From Streptomyces lincolnensis (GTDB taxonomy: Bacteria > Actinomycetota > Actinomycetes > Streptomycetales > Streptomycetaceae), in NCBI RefSeq assembly GCF_001685355.1, contig NZ_CP016438.1, positions 8,990,001-9,054,000 on the forward strand: DNA of 64,000 nt, written 5' to 3'. The notes under the pieces are model-generated. The model saw only the letters and a list, made by a program, of their open reading frames with translations, was not told the origin of the DNA and did no database searches. Within the stretch, counting starts at the first letter, position 1; every line of letters begins with the position of its first letter. The position numbers were made by a program, and so were the translations under genes. Shown here piece after piece: positions 25,603-34,847 of the stretch.

Positions 25603-28600
25603 TCACCCCTGCCCGTCACCCCGCGCCGGGCGGACCGCGTGCCGTGCTGTCGGGTTCGCGATGAGGTGGCTCGGGGCGATGGCGCGGTTGATCGCCGTCT
25701 CTACGGCGGCGATCCGGTCGCCGAGCAGGCCGAGCGCGGCGACTGCCCGGGCGATCTGGTCGCCTTCCGGGTCTCCGAGCGCCTGCGTGCGCACGTACGC
25801 CGCTTTCAACTCGGCCCAGCGCGCCCGCTGTTCGGCGGTGAGAGTGCCGCGCAGCTCCGCCAGTTTCAGCAGGTTGGCCTCGGTGCCGGTGCCGGTGCCG
25901 GTGCCGGTGCCGGTGGTGAGGGTCTGGGCCTCGGCGGTGTAGTGGTCGTCGATCAGCGCGGCCAGCTCGGCGTCGTTCATGACCGGCTGGATGCGCTGGG
26001 CGATCTTGTTCATGGTGCGGTAGGAGCCCTGGAGCTGGAACGGCGGCTCGGTGCGGGTGGCGTCGGACCGGGCGGCGGAGGCGATGTAGGCGGCGTTCAC
26101 CGCCAGGACTGTCTCCCGGGCCGTCAGCAGGTGGCGCAGCACGGCGAGGATGCGCTCCACCTCGGCGGTCGCGTACGGATGGGTGAGCCGGTCGGCGCGG
26201 GCCGTGGAGTCGCCCTGGGCCAGGCCGATCAGCAGCTCCAGGTCGGCGCGCTCGCGGCCGGCGAGTGCAGCCAGAACCGGGTTCGCTGTCAGCGCGTTCT
26301 CGATGAAACTGAGCCCGAAGACGTGCTCCTTGCCGGTCAGGACGTCGCCGAGGTTCCACACGTCGGCGCGGTTGGCGAGCATGTCGGGGACGCGGAAGCG
26401 GCTGCCGGACTCGGTGTAGGGGTTGCCGGTCATGCAGACCGCGAAGCGCTTGCCGCGCAGGTCGTAGGTGCGCGGCTCGCCGTTCCACACGCCCTCGACG
26501 CGGCGGGTGGCGTCACACAGCGGGATGAACCTCTGTAGCAGCTCGGGCGAGGTGTGCTGGATGTCGTCCAGATGGAGGAGGGTGTTGTTGCCCGCCTCCA
26601 GCGCGAAGTTGATCTTCTCGATCTCCTGGCGGGCGGTGGCGTTCGGGGCCTCGGCCGGGTCGAGTGAGGTGACGGAGTGGCCCAGAGCCGGGCCGCTGAT
26701 TTTCACCAGGAGCTGGCCGAGGCGGTCGGCGACGTACTCCACGAGGGTCGTCTTGCCGTAGCCGGGCGGGGAGATGAGCAGGAGCAGGCCGCCGGTGTCG
26801 GTGCGCTTCGACTCACCGGTCGTGCCGAGCTGCTTGGCCAGACTGTCGCCGACAAGCGGCAGGTACACCTCGTCGATGAGTCTGCTGCGCACGAACGCCG
26901 ACATCACCCGCGGCCGGTACTCGTCCAGGCGCAGCCGCGTGCGCTCGGCGGCCACCAGCGCCGAACGGTGCCGCTGATAGGCGCGGTGGGCGGGGACCTC
27001 GTGGGCGCGGAACCGCCTTGTGCGGGCCAGGAGTTCATCGACGCGGACCGTCAGCGTGCGACCGTCGATGCGCGGGTGGCTACCGAGCAGGCCCTCGACG
27101 GTCTCGGTCAGCGGCGCGTCGGACTCGTGGCGCACCAGGTCGGGGCACAGCTCGGCGGCCACCGCCTCGGCCAGGTCGCCGGGGGTGACATCCGTGCCGG
27201 TCGCGGTGGTGTACGACGTCAGCCACACGTCGACCAGTTGCTTGCGGGCGTCCAGGTCGCCGAGTGCGGCGACATCGTCGTCGTAGGACGAAGTGCCCAC
27301 CGTGCGGCGGAACTTGTCGAGCAGGGTCCGGGTGCCGCCGCTGATGACGAAGCCCTCGGGGCCGCTGGTCAGCTCCTCGAAGAGGTAGGCGGCCGAGGCG
27401 TCCGAGGTGACTGTGCCGATGGCCTGCGCCAGCTCGGCCCGCAGGTCGGTGATTGCGGGCGCCAGTCCGAAGGTGTCCCGGGCCCGGGCCATGGACACCG
27501 CGCGCCGGGTCCAGCTCTCGCGTGCCTCGGGTGTCGTCGCGTGAGCCCAGAACATCTGGGCGGCGGCGCGGGCGGCCGGTTCGTGGCGGAGCGGGCCGGC
27601 GCCCTCGTACAGGCGCAGGAGCGCGGCGAGGACCAGGGCCGCGTCGTGGTCGTGGACCCCGCGCTCGTATCCCTCGTCGTACGCCGTCTCCGCCGCCCGC
27701 GTGACCAGGCCGGGCAGGTCGTCGGCCGCCGCGAGGACCGCCGGACCGTGCTCGTCGAGCAGCCGGACGGCGAGGTGTTCGGCGCGGTAGACCTCCGGTG
27801 ACTCCGAGGGCAGGGGACGGTCCCAGTACGCGCGGGTGGCCGCGAACCCGGGATCCGTGATCGGCGCGCGGTAGTCGGTGCCGGTGAGCGCGAACGCGAG
27901 GGTGTCGCCGTGGGGGACCAGCGTGAGGTCCAGGGGCTGGGCGTTGACGGCGAAACGGTGGGAGCCCAGCCGCAGGGTGCGGCCGCCGTCCGTGTACAGG
28001 TCGGTGCGGTCGCGCAGGGCGCGCAGCGCCTCCTGCCGCGCGGACTTCAGGCGGCCGTCCAGTTCCTCCGCCCTGACCTGGTCGCCGAGTTCACGCAGTT
28101 CGCCGGCGGCGCGGCGTACCTTGGCGGGCATCGGGTCGGAGGTGAAGTACGTGGCGACGGCGTCCGCGTCGGGGAGCGTGGAGGCGCGGCGGGTGACCGT
28201 CCGCAGGACGCGGGCGGCGGAGTCCGCCAGGCGCTCGGCACGACGGGCCCGGGCGTCGGCGAGGGTCTGCTTGCGGGCGGAGAACGCCTCGTGGACCTCG
28301 TCGCGCTTGTCCGAGAGCTCGCCGAGGAAGTCGTCGTACTCGGCGAACCGGGACTCCAGGTTCTCCAACTGCACCAGCAGGTGGGTGAGTTGCTCCTCGC
28401 ATGCCTCGGGACTGTGGGCGGCCGCGAGTGCGCCGGTGACGGCCTGGCCGAGGAGGGCGAACTCGGCGGCGAACTCCGCGCGCCCCTCGCGGTCGAGGAG
28501 GGTGCGGCGGCGGGCGTCGAGGGTGGCGCGGGCGCGGTTGACGCCGCCGAGCACCTCGGCGGTCCGCTCCAGGACGGAGGTACGGACGGTCGCGTCGCCG

Positions 28601-30519
28601 ATGTCCAGTCCGGCCACCACCTCGGTCACCGTGCGCAGTTGGTCCGCGAGCCCGTCCAGACGGGCGGCGACGGGCCCGGCCTCGGCGACGGTGGCGATCG
28701 CCTCGGCGTCCGCGACCAGCCGCTCGATGTCGGCCCGCTGCTCGGCGAAGGCGTCCTCGCCGGCGAGGTGGGCGACGGCCCTGTGACCGAAGGCGGCGAG
28801 GTCGGCTCCGGCGTCGGCGGCGAGCTCGTCGATGCGGGCGGTGTCCGCGTACCGCAGGTCCTTGAGGGTGAGCAGATGGCCCTGGGCGTGCCGGAGTTCG
28901 GTCAGACCGGTCACCCAGGCGGCGGCACTGCGCGGGGCCTCGCCACGCAGGCGTCGAACGACCGCGGCGACCCGGGCCGCTGCCTCCGTGAGTGCGTCGG
29001 CGGCTCGGCGGGTGAGGGCCTGGACGGTCTCGAACTCGGCGAGCACCTGCTCGGCGGTGGCTCTGAGATGCTCCAACGGCTCACGCAGATCGCCGAGTTC
29101 GGGCTCGCCCAGCCAGTGGTGGGAGTCGGCGGCCCGGACACACGCGGCGGCCAGCGCCTCGTACACCTCGATCGTCGGGGTCGTCTCGGCCACGGCGCGC
29201 GTGATGGACAGGCAGTCGGCGATGCCGCGGACGAGGTCGGCGTTGCCGACGCGGGCGAGCGGGCCGGTGCCGACGCTCCGGGCGGCGGCGTGGGTGTCGG
29301 AGACGTACGGGGAGTGCCACAGCTGCACGGGGTGCACGCGCTGCGGTTCGTCACTGTCGGCGCGCAGCGCGATCAGCGTGCCGTCGTCGAACAGGGCCCA
29401 GCCGTGGCAGGAGAGCGGGGCCGCGACCTCCCTGCGGATCATGTTGTAGGAGAGCAGCAGGCTGCGTCCCGCCACGCGCGTGTGGAAGGCGAAGAGGACG
29501 TCCTCGCCGTTCGGCGAGCGCACCTCGTGCTCGAACTCCAGGCCCTCGGTGTCGAGGTCGTACGTCTTGTGCGCGCCGGTGGCCAGGCAGTAGCCGCCGG
29601 GGAAGACGATGCCCTGGTCCTCGGGCAGGCGACGGCAGGCCCGGCCGATGCCGTCTAGGCGGACGACCGTCCTGGTGAGGGTGTTGAAGACCAGGTAGCG
29701 GTGGACAACCTCCTTGTAGGGGAGGATGTCCAGCAGGATCAGGGCACCCACGCGCGCGTACGCGATGTCGGCATCGGCGAGGGACTGCAAGGGCTCGTCG
29801 ACCGGCTCCGAGTAGATGCCCTCGCCCGTCTCGGCGGTGTCCTCGACCTTGACGGTCAGCGTCCCTCCGGACGTCCCGACGAAGACCTCACCGTCGACCG
29901 AGACGTGCGGGTGACGGCCCAGGACGTGGTCCTCGCGAGTCGTGTGCGTCCAGGTGAAGTCGTGGGAGGGCGGGAAGACATGGTCGCGCTCGCCGCGCGC
30001 GTCCAGGAAGGCGGCCTGTCCGTCGTCGGTCACCGCCCAGCGTAGAACGCGGATGTCCCCGGCCTTCTCGCCGGTCTGGAAGACCGCGAGCAACCTGCCG
30101 TCGACACGGCGGAGTTGCAGCAGATGGGCCTGGCGGTAGTAGCGGTAGAGGGCGGCGAACTCCCGTAGGAAGGCGGGGTCGTCGAGCAGGCCGGGCACGG
30201 CGTCGTCGGGCAGCCGGTTCAGATCGCGGTCGTACAGCGCGAAGACGTCGGCGACGGTCGTCTCCGGTTTCAGGCCGAGGAACACGTTGTGGCCGAAGAA
30301 CAGCGTGTCACCGACCGGGACGAGGTCGCGGGGCACGCAGGTGTGCTCGGTGCGCAGCCGCTCGGTGCCCGTCAGCTCCAGCCTGGTGGAGCCGAACTCC
30401 TCGATTCGGCGGGCGTTGACCGTCTCGGCGCGGCGGGCGAGCTCGGCGGCCTGCGCGCTGAGGCGGTCACGCAGGATCTCGTACGTGCCGGTGTCCAGGC
30501 CGGTGGTCCCGGTGGTCAT
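25603..30519 (-). CDS. Giant AAA ATPase ('DNA repair ATPase' type), 1638 aa
   Basis: The N-terminal about 420 residues are beta-rich and look like a propeller or sensor domain (FFGHNVFLGLKPETTVADVF near the start). A long Ala/Glu/Arg helical and coiled-coil region follows (about 430-900), then a linker. The AAA domain has Walker A SPPGYGKTTL (about 1250), Walker B LLHLDDIQ (about 1315; DD rather than DE) and sensor TGNP (about 1362). The name 'DNA repair ATPase' is used in annotations, but I know of no proven repair role. It is the last gene after the membrane protein and flotillin on one strand. A Thr-Gly dipeptide repeat lies near 1540. Confidence 0.88.
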   Translation of the reverse strand: MTTGTTGLDTGTYEILRDRLSAQAAELARRAETVNARRIEEFGSTRLELTGTERLRTEHTCVPRDLVPVGDTLFFGHNVFLGLKPETTVADVFALYDRDLNRLPDDAVPGLLDDPAFLREFAALYRYYRQAHLLQLRRVDGRLLAVFQTGEKAGDIRVLRWAVTDDGQAAFLDARGERDHVFPPSHDFTWTHTTREDHVLGRHPHVSVDGEVFVGTSGGTLTVKVEDTAETGEGIYSEPVDEPLQSLADADIAYARVGALILLDILPYKEVVHRYLVFNTLTRTVVRLDGIGRACRRLPEDQGIVFPGGYCLATGAHKTYDLDTEGLEFEHEVRSPNGEDVLFAFHTRVAGRSLLLSYNMIRREVAAPLSCHGWALFDDGTLIALRADSDEPQRVHPVQLWHSPYVSDTHAAARSVGTGPLARVGNADLVRGIADCLSITRAVAETTPTIEVYEALAAACVRAADSHHWLGEPELGDLREPLEHLRATAEQVLAEFETVQALTRRAADALTEAAARVAAVVRRLRGEAPRSAAAWVTGLTELRHAQGHLLTLKDLRYADTARIDELAADAGADLAAFGHRAVAHLAGEDAFAEQRADIERLVADAEAIATVAEAGPVAARLDGLADQLRTVTEVVAGLDIGDATVRTSVLERTAEVLGGVNRARATLDARRRTLLDREGRAEFAAEFALLGQAVTGALAAAHSPEACEEQLTHLLVQLENLESRFAEYDDFLGELSDKRDEVHEAFSARKQTLADARARRAERLADSAARVLRTVTRRASTLPDADAVATYFTSDPMPAKVRRAAGELRELGDQVRAEELDGRLKSARQEALRALRDRTDLYTDGGRTLRLGSHRFAVNAQPLDLTLVPHGDTLAFALTGTDYRAPITDPGFAATRAYWDRPLPSESPEVYRAEHLAVRLLDEHGPAVLAAADDLPGLVTRAAETAYDEGYERGVHDHDAALVLAALLRLYEGAGPLRHEPAARAAAQMFWAHATTPEARESWTRRAVSMARARDTFGLAPAITDLRAELAQAIGTVTSDASAAYLFEELTSGPEGFVISGGTRTLLDKFRRTVGTSSYDDDVAALGDLDARKQLVDVWLTSYTTATGTDVTPGDLAEAVAAELCPDLVRHESDAPLTETVEGLLGSHPRIDGRTLTVRVDELLARTRRFRAHEVPAHRAYQRHRSALVAAERTRLRLDEYRPRVMSAFVRSRLIDEVYLPLVGDSLAKQLGTTGESKRTDTGGLLLLISPPGYGKTTLVEYVADRLGQLLVKISGPALGHSVTSLDPAEAPNATARQEIEKINFALEAGNNTLLHLDDIQHTSPELLQRFIPLCDATRRVEGVWNGEPRTYDLRGKRFAVCMTGNPYTESGSRFRVPDMLANRADVWNLGDVLTGKEHVFGLSFIENALTANPVLAALAGRERADLELLIGLAQGDSTARADRLTHPYATAEVERILAVLRHLLTARETVLAVNAAYIASAARSDATRTEPPFQLQGSYRTMNKIAQRIQPVMNDAELAALIDDHYTAEAQTLTTGTGTGTGTGTEANLLKLAELRGTLTAEQRARWAELKAAYVRTQALGDPEGDQIARAVAALGLLGDRIAAVETAINRAIAPSHLIANPTARHAVRPARGDGQG
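25881..25915. repeat. Hexanucleotide repeat inside the AAA ATPase gene
   Basis: Five perfect CGGTGC units (25881-25910) plus a partial one encode an alternating Thr-Gly run in the AAA protein. Length changes keep the frame. Confidence 0.92.
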
Positions 30520-30599
30520 GGATTGCCTCTCAGGAAGTCGGAGAACGCCTGGTCCGGAGCTGCCGTCCCCTCGTGCGGCAGCTCCGGACCCTGGGACGG

Positions 30600-32645
30600 T
30601 CAGCGCCCGGCGCTGCCGTTCAGGGCAGTGAGGGACGTATCGGCGAGCCCCAACTCACCAGCCCTGTCCAGTAGTTGCTGGAGCTTCCCGGCGTTCGTGC
30701 CGCCGGACCTCATCAGCTTCATCAGCAGGGCGGAGACGGTCAGGTTCTGCACGTCGGCCGTGGAGACCGAGCCGAGGACACGGCCGAGGTCGTCGGTGAA
30801 GCTCGCCGTGCCGTCCAGCCAGGGCTTCGCGAGCGCCTGTGCCGTCTCGGAGTGCTGCATGAAGCCGTCGACACCCTTGCCGAGCGCGATGGAGGACACC
30901 AGCCTGTCGAAGAAGACCGAGTCTCCGCCGACGATGTTGATGTCGGCGTTCTCCAGCCCGGTGGCCAACACCGTGGCCTGCGCCTCGGCAACCTGCCGCT
31001 GCACGTCCAGACCGGCGAGCCGCACCTCCTTCTCGGCCTCCAGACGCAGTCGGTACTCCTCGTGGCCGCGAGACGCCTCATCCAGCGCGGCCATGGCCGC
31101 CGCCTTCTCGGTCAGTCCGGCCGCCTCGGCCTTCAGCTTCTCGCCGATGCCTTCCGCCTCGGCGAGCGCCTTGGCCCGGGCCCCCTCGGCGTCGGCCCGC
31201 ATCCGCGCCCCGGCCGCCTCGGCCTCGGCCCGGCCGGCCTTCTCGATGACCTCCGCCTCCTTGTCGCGGACCTGGACGGCGGCGAGCCCCTCGGCGGCGG
31301 ACTCGGCCTGGATGCCTTCGGCGAGCCGCAACTTGGCCCGGGCATCGAGATCGGCGCTCTTCAACCTGGCGTCCGCGAGGGTGAGTTCCTCGGCCGCCCG
31401 ATGCACGGCGGCCTGCTCGGCCGCCTCGGCGGCCTTGATGTCCTTGACCAGCCTCTCCTGCGCCTGGGCCTCGGCCGCGATGATCACGGTCTGCCGGCCG
31501 CGCTCCGCCTCCTCCACGGCACGCAGCCTCTTGATGGCCTCCTCCTGCTCGGCGACCGTACGGTCCACGGCCACCCGCTCGCGGATGACCTCGGCGATGT
31601 CCCGCTTCTCCGCCTCCACCTCCTTCGACGCGGCGATCCGGGTCAGCTCGGTTTCCCGCTCCCGCGCGATGACTTCGAGGAGGCGGTCCTTCTCGATGCG
31701 CTCGCTCTCGATGGCGATGACCCGCTCGCGGTTCTTGGCCGCGACGGCCACCTCGCGGGCCTGGTTCTCGCGCTGGATGCCGAGCTGCTCCTCGGTCCTC
31801 AGGAACGCGCCCTGCGAGCGCAGCCGCTCCTCCTCGACCACCCGCGCCGTCTCGGCCTCCTCGCGGGCCCGCACGGTGTCGATCTCCCGGCGCTGCTTGA
31901 TCTCGGCATCCGCCTGGCGCCGCTCCAGTTCCAGAATGGCCTCGCGGGCGTCCACGTTCTGGCGGGTGATCTCCTTCTCCTCGGTGCGCCGGAACTCGTT
32001 GGTGCGCACATGCTCGATGGCCGTCAGCTCGGTGATCTTACGGATGCCCTGGGCGTCGAGGACGTTGGCGGGGTCGAGCTGGGTGAGCGGCGTCTGCTCC
32101 AGGTAGTCGATCGCCGCGTCCTCCAGGTGGTAGCCGTTGAGGTCGACGCCGATGACCTCGATGATCCGGTACCGCAGTTCCTCGCGCTTGGTGTACAGGT
32201 CGGTGAAGTCCAGCTGCTTGCCGACCGTCTTCAGGGCCTCGGAGAACTTCGCGTGGAACAGCTCCTGCAACGTGTTCCGGTCACTCGCCCGAGCGGTGCC
32301 GACGGCCTGGGCGACCTTGATGACGTCCTCGACGGTCTTGTTGACCTTGACGAAGAACGAGATCCGGATGTCGGCGCGGATGTTGTCCCGGCAGATCAGC
32401 CCTTCCTTGCCGACCCGGGTGATCTCGATGGTCTTCACCGAGATGTCCATCACCTCGGCCTTGTGCAGCACCGGAAGCACGACCTGCCCGGTGAAGGTCA
32501 CATCCACCTTGCGCATCTTGGAGACGATGAGCGCCTTGCCCTGCTCCACCTTGCGGAACAACCGGGCTACGACGAACAACACGACGACGGTGACAAGCAG
32601 GACGGCGGCGACTGTCGCGCCGATGCCCATGGCGGTGGCATCCAT
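30600..32645 (-). CDS. Flotillin-family (SPFH) membrane scaffold protein, 681 aa
   Basis: A short N-terminal membrane segment (about residues 7-28, IGATVAAVLLVTVVVLFVVA) precedes the SPFH/band 7 domain (about 30-200, with VMDISVKTIEITRVGKEGL). A roughly 300-residue Glu/Ala/Arg coiled-coil stalk follows, including several EAE-type repeats, then a C-terminal flotillin tail (VGGDSVFFDRLVSSIALGKG). Such proteins oligomerise on the inner membrane face and organise microdomains. It is related in layout to E. coli YqiK. Gaps of about 80 and 113 bases to the AAA gene and the small membrane gene suggest one operon. Confidence 0.94.
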   Translation of the reverse strand: MDATAMGIGATVAAVLLVTVVVLFVVARLFRKVEQGKALIVSKMRKVDVTFTGQVVLPVLHKAEVMDISVKTIEITRVGKEGLICRDNIRADIRISFFVKVNKTVEDVIKVAQAVGTARASDRNTLQELFHAKFSEALKTVGKQLDFTDLYTKREELRYRIIEVIGVDLNGYHLEDAAIDYLEQTPLTQLDPANVLDAQGIRKITELTAIEHVRTNEFRRTEEKEITRQNVDAREAILELERRQADAEIKQRREIDTVRAREEAETARVVEEERLRSQGAFLRTEEQLGIQRENQAREVAVAAKNRERVIAIESERIEKDRLLEVIARERETELTRIAASKEVEAEKRDIAEVIRERVAVDRTVAEQEEAIKRLRAVEEAERGRQTVIIAAEAQAQERLVKDIKAAEAAEQAAVHRAAEELTLADARLKSADLDARAKLRLAEGIQAESAAEGLAAVQVRDKEAEVIEKAGRAEAEAAGARMRADAEGARAKALAEAEGIGEKLKAEAAGLTEKAAAMAALDEASRGHEEYRLRLEAEKEVRLAGLDVQRQVAEAQATVLATGLENADINIVGGDSVFFDRLVSSIALGKGVDGFMQHSETAQALAKPWLDGTASFTDDLGRVLGSVSTADVQNLTVSALLMKLMRSGGTNAGKLQQLLDRAGELGLADTSLTALNGSAGR

Positions 32646-32758
32646 ACGGAATCCTTGAAGTCGGCGAAGAGATGACGCCTCGACGACGAGGCGAAGCGGC
32701 CCGCCGGCCGCGGGAACGTGCGTCAGGAGTGGCCGAGCCGGTGGAGGGGGCGGGCGAC

Positions 32759-33244
32759 TCAGCCGCGAGCGCGGCGATTGTCGGGAGCGAGGCGATTACC
32801 GCGAGCGCGGCGACCAGCGGAGTCGAGGCGACTACCGGGGTCGAACGGAGTACCGCTCGCCAAGTCCCGCTGTCGCGACCGGTGTTCGCCCCGGAACAGC
32901 TTGGTGGCCGAAGCCGCGAGGCCGTGCGCCACGGCCCCGGCGATGAGCGCGGACAGCGCGAGCAAGGTGACGCGGGCCAGGGCGGCGCCGAGTCCCGTCA
33001 GACCGACCCGGTCCACCACGACGTTCCCGGACAGACTCACGAGCCAGCCGCTCACCGTGACGACGGAGGCGGCGACGGCAACCGGCACTCCTTTGAACAC
33101 CCTGGCCAGCGCCGGGGCATCGGCATCGAAGTCGCGCACGCCGGCCCGGCCCAGCAGGACCAGCAACCAGAACCCGAGCACGACCACGAGAGCAGAGGTG
33201 AAGATGACGGTGGGGAACCGCCCGACAGCGCCGATGACGTCCAA
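32759..33244 (-). CDS. YqiJ/NfeD-like membrane protein with eroded C-terminus
   Basis: Several hydrophobic segments (FPTVIFTSALVVVLGFWLLV, VAVAASVVTVSGWLVSL, LLALSALIAGAVAHGL) match the membrane half of small flotillin partners (YqiJ/DUF1449 type). Those partners end in a soluble OB-fold of about 60 residues. Here, after HRSRQRDL, the frame runs into two 12-residue Arg-rich repeats made by a 36-bp DNA duplication and then stops. I chose the TTG at 33244 behind a G-rich run; the GTG at 33271 is possible. It is the first gene of the flotillin operon. Truncated, so function is uncertain. Confidence 0.7.
   Translation of the reverse strand: MDVIGAVGRFPTVIFTSALVVVLGFWLLVLLGRAGVRDFDADAPALARVFKGVPVAVAASVVTVSGWLVSLSGNVVVDRVGLTGLGAALARVTLLALSALIAGAVAHGLAASATKLFRGEHRSRQRDLASGTPFDPGSRLDSAGRRARGNRLAPDNRRARG
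32765..32836. repeat. 36-bp tandem repeat, two units
   Basis: Unit 1 (32765-32800) and unit 2 (32801-32836) both start GCGAGCGCGGCGA and end ACTACC or ATTACC. They lie where the partner protein's OB domain should be encoded. Confidence 0.85.
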
Positions 33245-33513
33245 CGTTCCCCACCCCCCCCAAGACCTCACTGTGGCGTCCAGACACTCTCGGCCGTTGC
33301 CGGAGCCTGGCATCGGGTCACGCCCGGCATGTGCGCCAAGGCCATTGTGAAGGGGCGCTGTTCCTTGCCGCATTGCCGTGTTCCGGCAGTCTTGTCGTCT
33401 CTTTGATGCCGGACTGCGGTACTCGGGTGGCCCACCGAGTTGGGAGCGCGTCGTGTCGGGCGCTCCCAGCGGATCATCTTCACGAACCTGTGCCGCCTGG
33501 ATACGGTGGCGGC

Positions 33514-33885
33514 ATGGCGACGAACCTGTGGCATCCTCGGCCTGGGTTCGAGTGGAATTGGTGGGCGGTCGACGCTCAGGGCTTCCTCGTGCAGTTCAGC
33601 GGCGGGCCCGCTCCCGTGCAGCTGCTGGCGCATGTGGATCGTGTCGACGCCGCGGCTGCGTGGGCGGAGGAGAACCTCCCTGCGTGGTTCGACGACGGTC
33701 CCCTACCGCTCCACGTCTTCAGTTGTAACGGCGAGTTGCCGACCTACACCCGGCACGATGTCCCGGACTCCCCGTTGCGGCTGTCCGACGCGCCGGCAGT
33801 CATCGCAGACGTCGCGGCCTTGGTCGAACTGCGCCGGGCAGTGGGAGACACCTGGACGATCTACCTCGACGAGGGATGGATCTAG
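33514..33885 (+). CDS. Hypothetical Trp-rich small protein
   Basis: This 123-residue protein of no family I recognise begins MATNLWHPRPGFEWNWWAVD and ends TWTIYLDEGWI. It is acidic and tryptophan-rich (clusters WNWW, AAAWAEENLPAW) with no signal peptide or membrane segment, so probably a compact cytoplasmic protein. The ATG at 33514 follows GGTGGCGGC; reading further upstream gives unlikely sequence. It diverges from the flotillin operon and is followed by IS debris, so its neighbourhood is rearranged. Small proteins of this composition include immunity proteins, but nothing here supports that beyond size. Confidence 0.65.
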   Translation: MATNLWHPRPGFEWNWWAVDAQGFLVQFSGGPAPVQLLAHVDRVDAAAAWAEENLPAWFDDGPLPLHVFSCNGELPTYTRHDVPDSPLRLSDAPAVIADVAALVELRRAVGDTWTIYLDEGWI

Positions 33886-33895
33886 GCAGCGCATC

Positions 33896-33962
33896 CCCTC
33901 CAGCATCCTGGGTCGCGCCGTGCTGATGGACGCGCACGATCGTGGAGTCCACGTCTCATCCG
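33896..33962 (-). mobile_element. IS5-family transposase scar
   Basis: The minus strand reads DVDSTIVRVHQHGA followed by TQDAGGDALP. VDSTIVRxHQHxAGA is the catalytic Asp motif of IS5-type DDE transposases. Only about 22 residues remain, immediately after the hypothetical gene. Confidence 0.7.
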
Positions 33963-34079
33963 AGATCACGTCACGCGACACAAGCACAAGGCGCGTCCGA
34001 CGAATTCGACGACCCTCCAGCAGCACGGTCCAAGGCTGACCGGGACTCGTGGCCGTGCGCACCACGAAGCGTCTACTGG

Positions 34080-34403
34080 TTAGAAGGGATCGGTGAACGA
34101 GATCGGCTTGCCGGTGGCGTGGGCGTATGCGATCTCCCTGCTCGTGGACTCGCCGATATACCCGCCCGGGTTGACGACCAGAACCCGGTCAGCCAGGTCG
34201 ATCTTGCGCAGGTGGAGTGAGGCCAGCGCGGTCTTCTGCTCGTTGGTGATCGACTCGTCTGCTTCGTGATCCTCGGCGCGCAGGAAGACGCTTGGCGCGA
34301 CGACGATGACACCTGCGAAGGTCAGATCACGGTTCGCCGCGCTCATCTCGTCCGCGAACCGGGTAGAGCCGCAGATGCAGACAATCTCAGGTCGGTCGGG
34401 CAC
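34080..34403 (-). CDS. Nucleoside 2-deoxyribosyltransferase-like protein
   Basis: This 107-residue protein begins with a CGSTRF loop (residues 10-16), as in nucleoside deoxyribosyltransferase and DUF4406 proteins. The second half has DLADRVLVVNPGGYIGESTS, then REIAYAHATGKPI, the family's nucleotide-binding strand with catalytic Glu. It is shorter than true enzymes (about 140-160), like the small versions common in phages and integrated elements. It starts with a GTG at 34403, only a few bases after an upstream minus-strand frame ends (34407), suggesting translational coupling. Substrate unproven. Confidence 0.72.
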   Translation of the reverse strand: MPDRPEIVCICGSTRFADEMSAANRDLTFAGVIVVAPSVFLRAEDHEADESITNEQKTALASLHLRKIDLADRVLVVNPGGYIGESTSREIAYAHATGKPISFTDPF

Positions 34404-34847
34404 GGCTCAGTCCTTCGGGGCGAACGGGAAACCGTCAGGGTGCGCGCAGCCATCACAGACGGGCATACGAGCCAACGGTTTACGCAGCGAGATGGACACC
34501 ACGCGGCTGCACCGTCGCAGGCGGGAGGCGTGGCCCGTGCTGGGAATCACGCTGCTCGACGCCGAAGTCTTAGCCGGTGGTTGTGCGGACCCCTTCGGCT
34601 TGCGCATCCTGTCCCGGGCGCGCGCCGCGGTCGACGAGCGGGGTTTGGCGGTGACCCGCAAATACCGTGCGACGGCATGCATCGCGAGGCTCATCCGGTC
34701 CTCCAGGAGCACGATGCAGGAGCGACGATGCGTCAGCGTATCCGCGTGCATCCGGACCCGCCACCGATCACCGGCCCGACCGGCCCGTCGGTCGTCGGCG
34801 CGTTGCCGGCAGCCCCCACCCTGCTGCCACACTCCGCCCGGCCGGGT
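34404..34847. other. Uncertain stretch; possible upstream partner frame
   Basis: The minus strand here is open from about 34690 to 34407 and ends RMPVCDGCAHPDGFPFAPKD, including a CDGC pair. It stops right before the deoxyribosyltransferase-like gene. This may be a real small gene or the remains of one. I recognise no family. Confidence 0.35.

Noticed and set aside
30289..32106. 605-codon plus-strand frame opposite the flotillin gene
   Set aside because: Ser/Arg-rich mirror of the coiled-coil codons, no domain.
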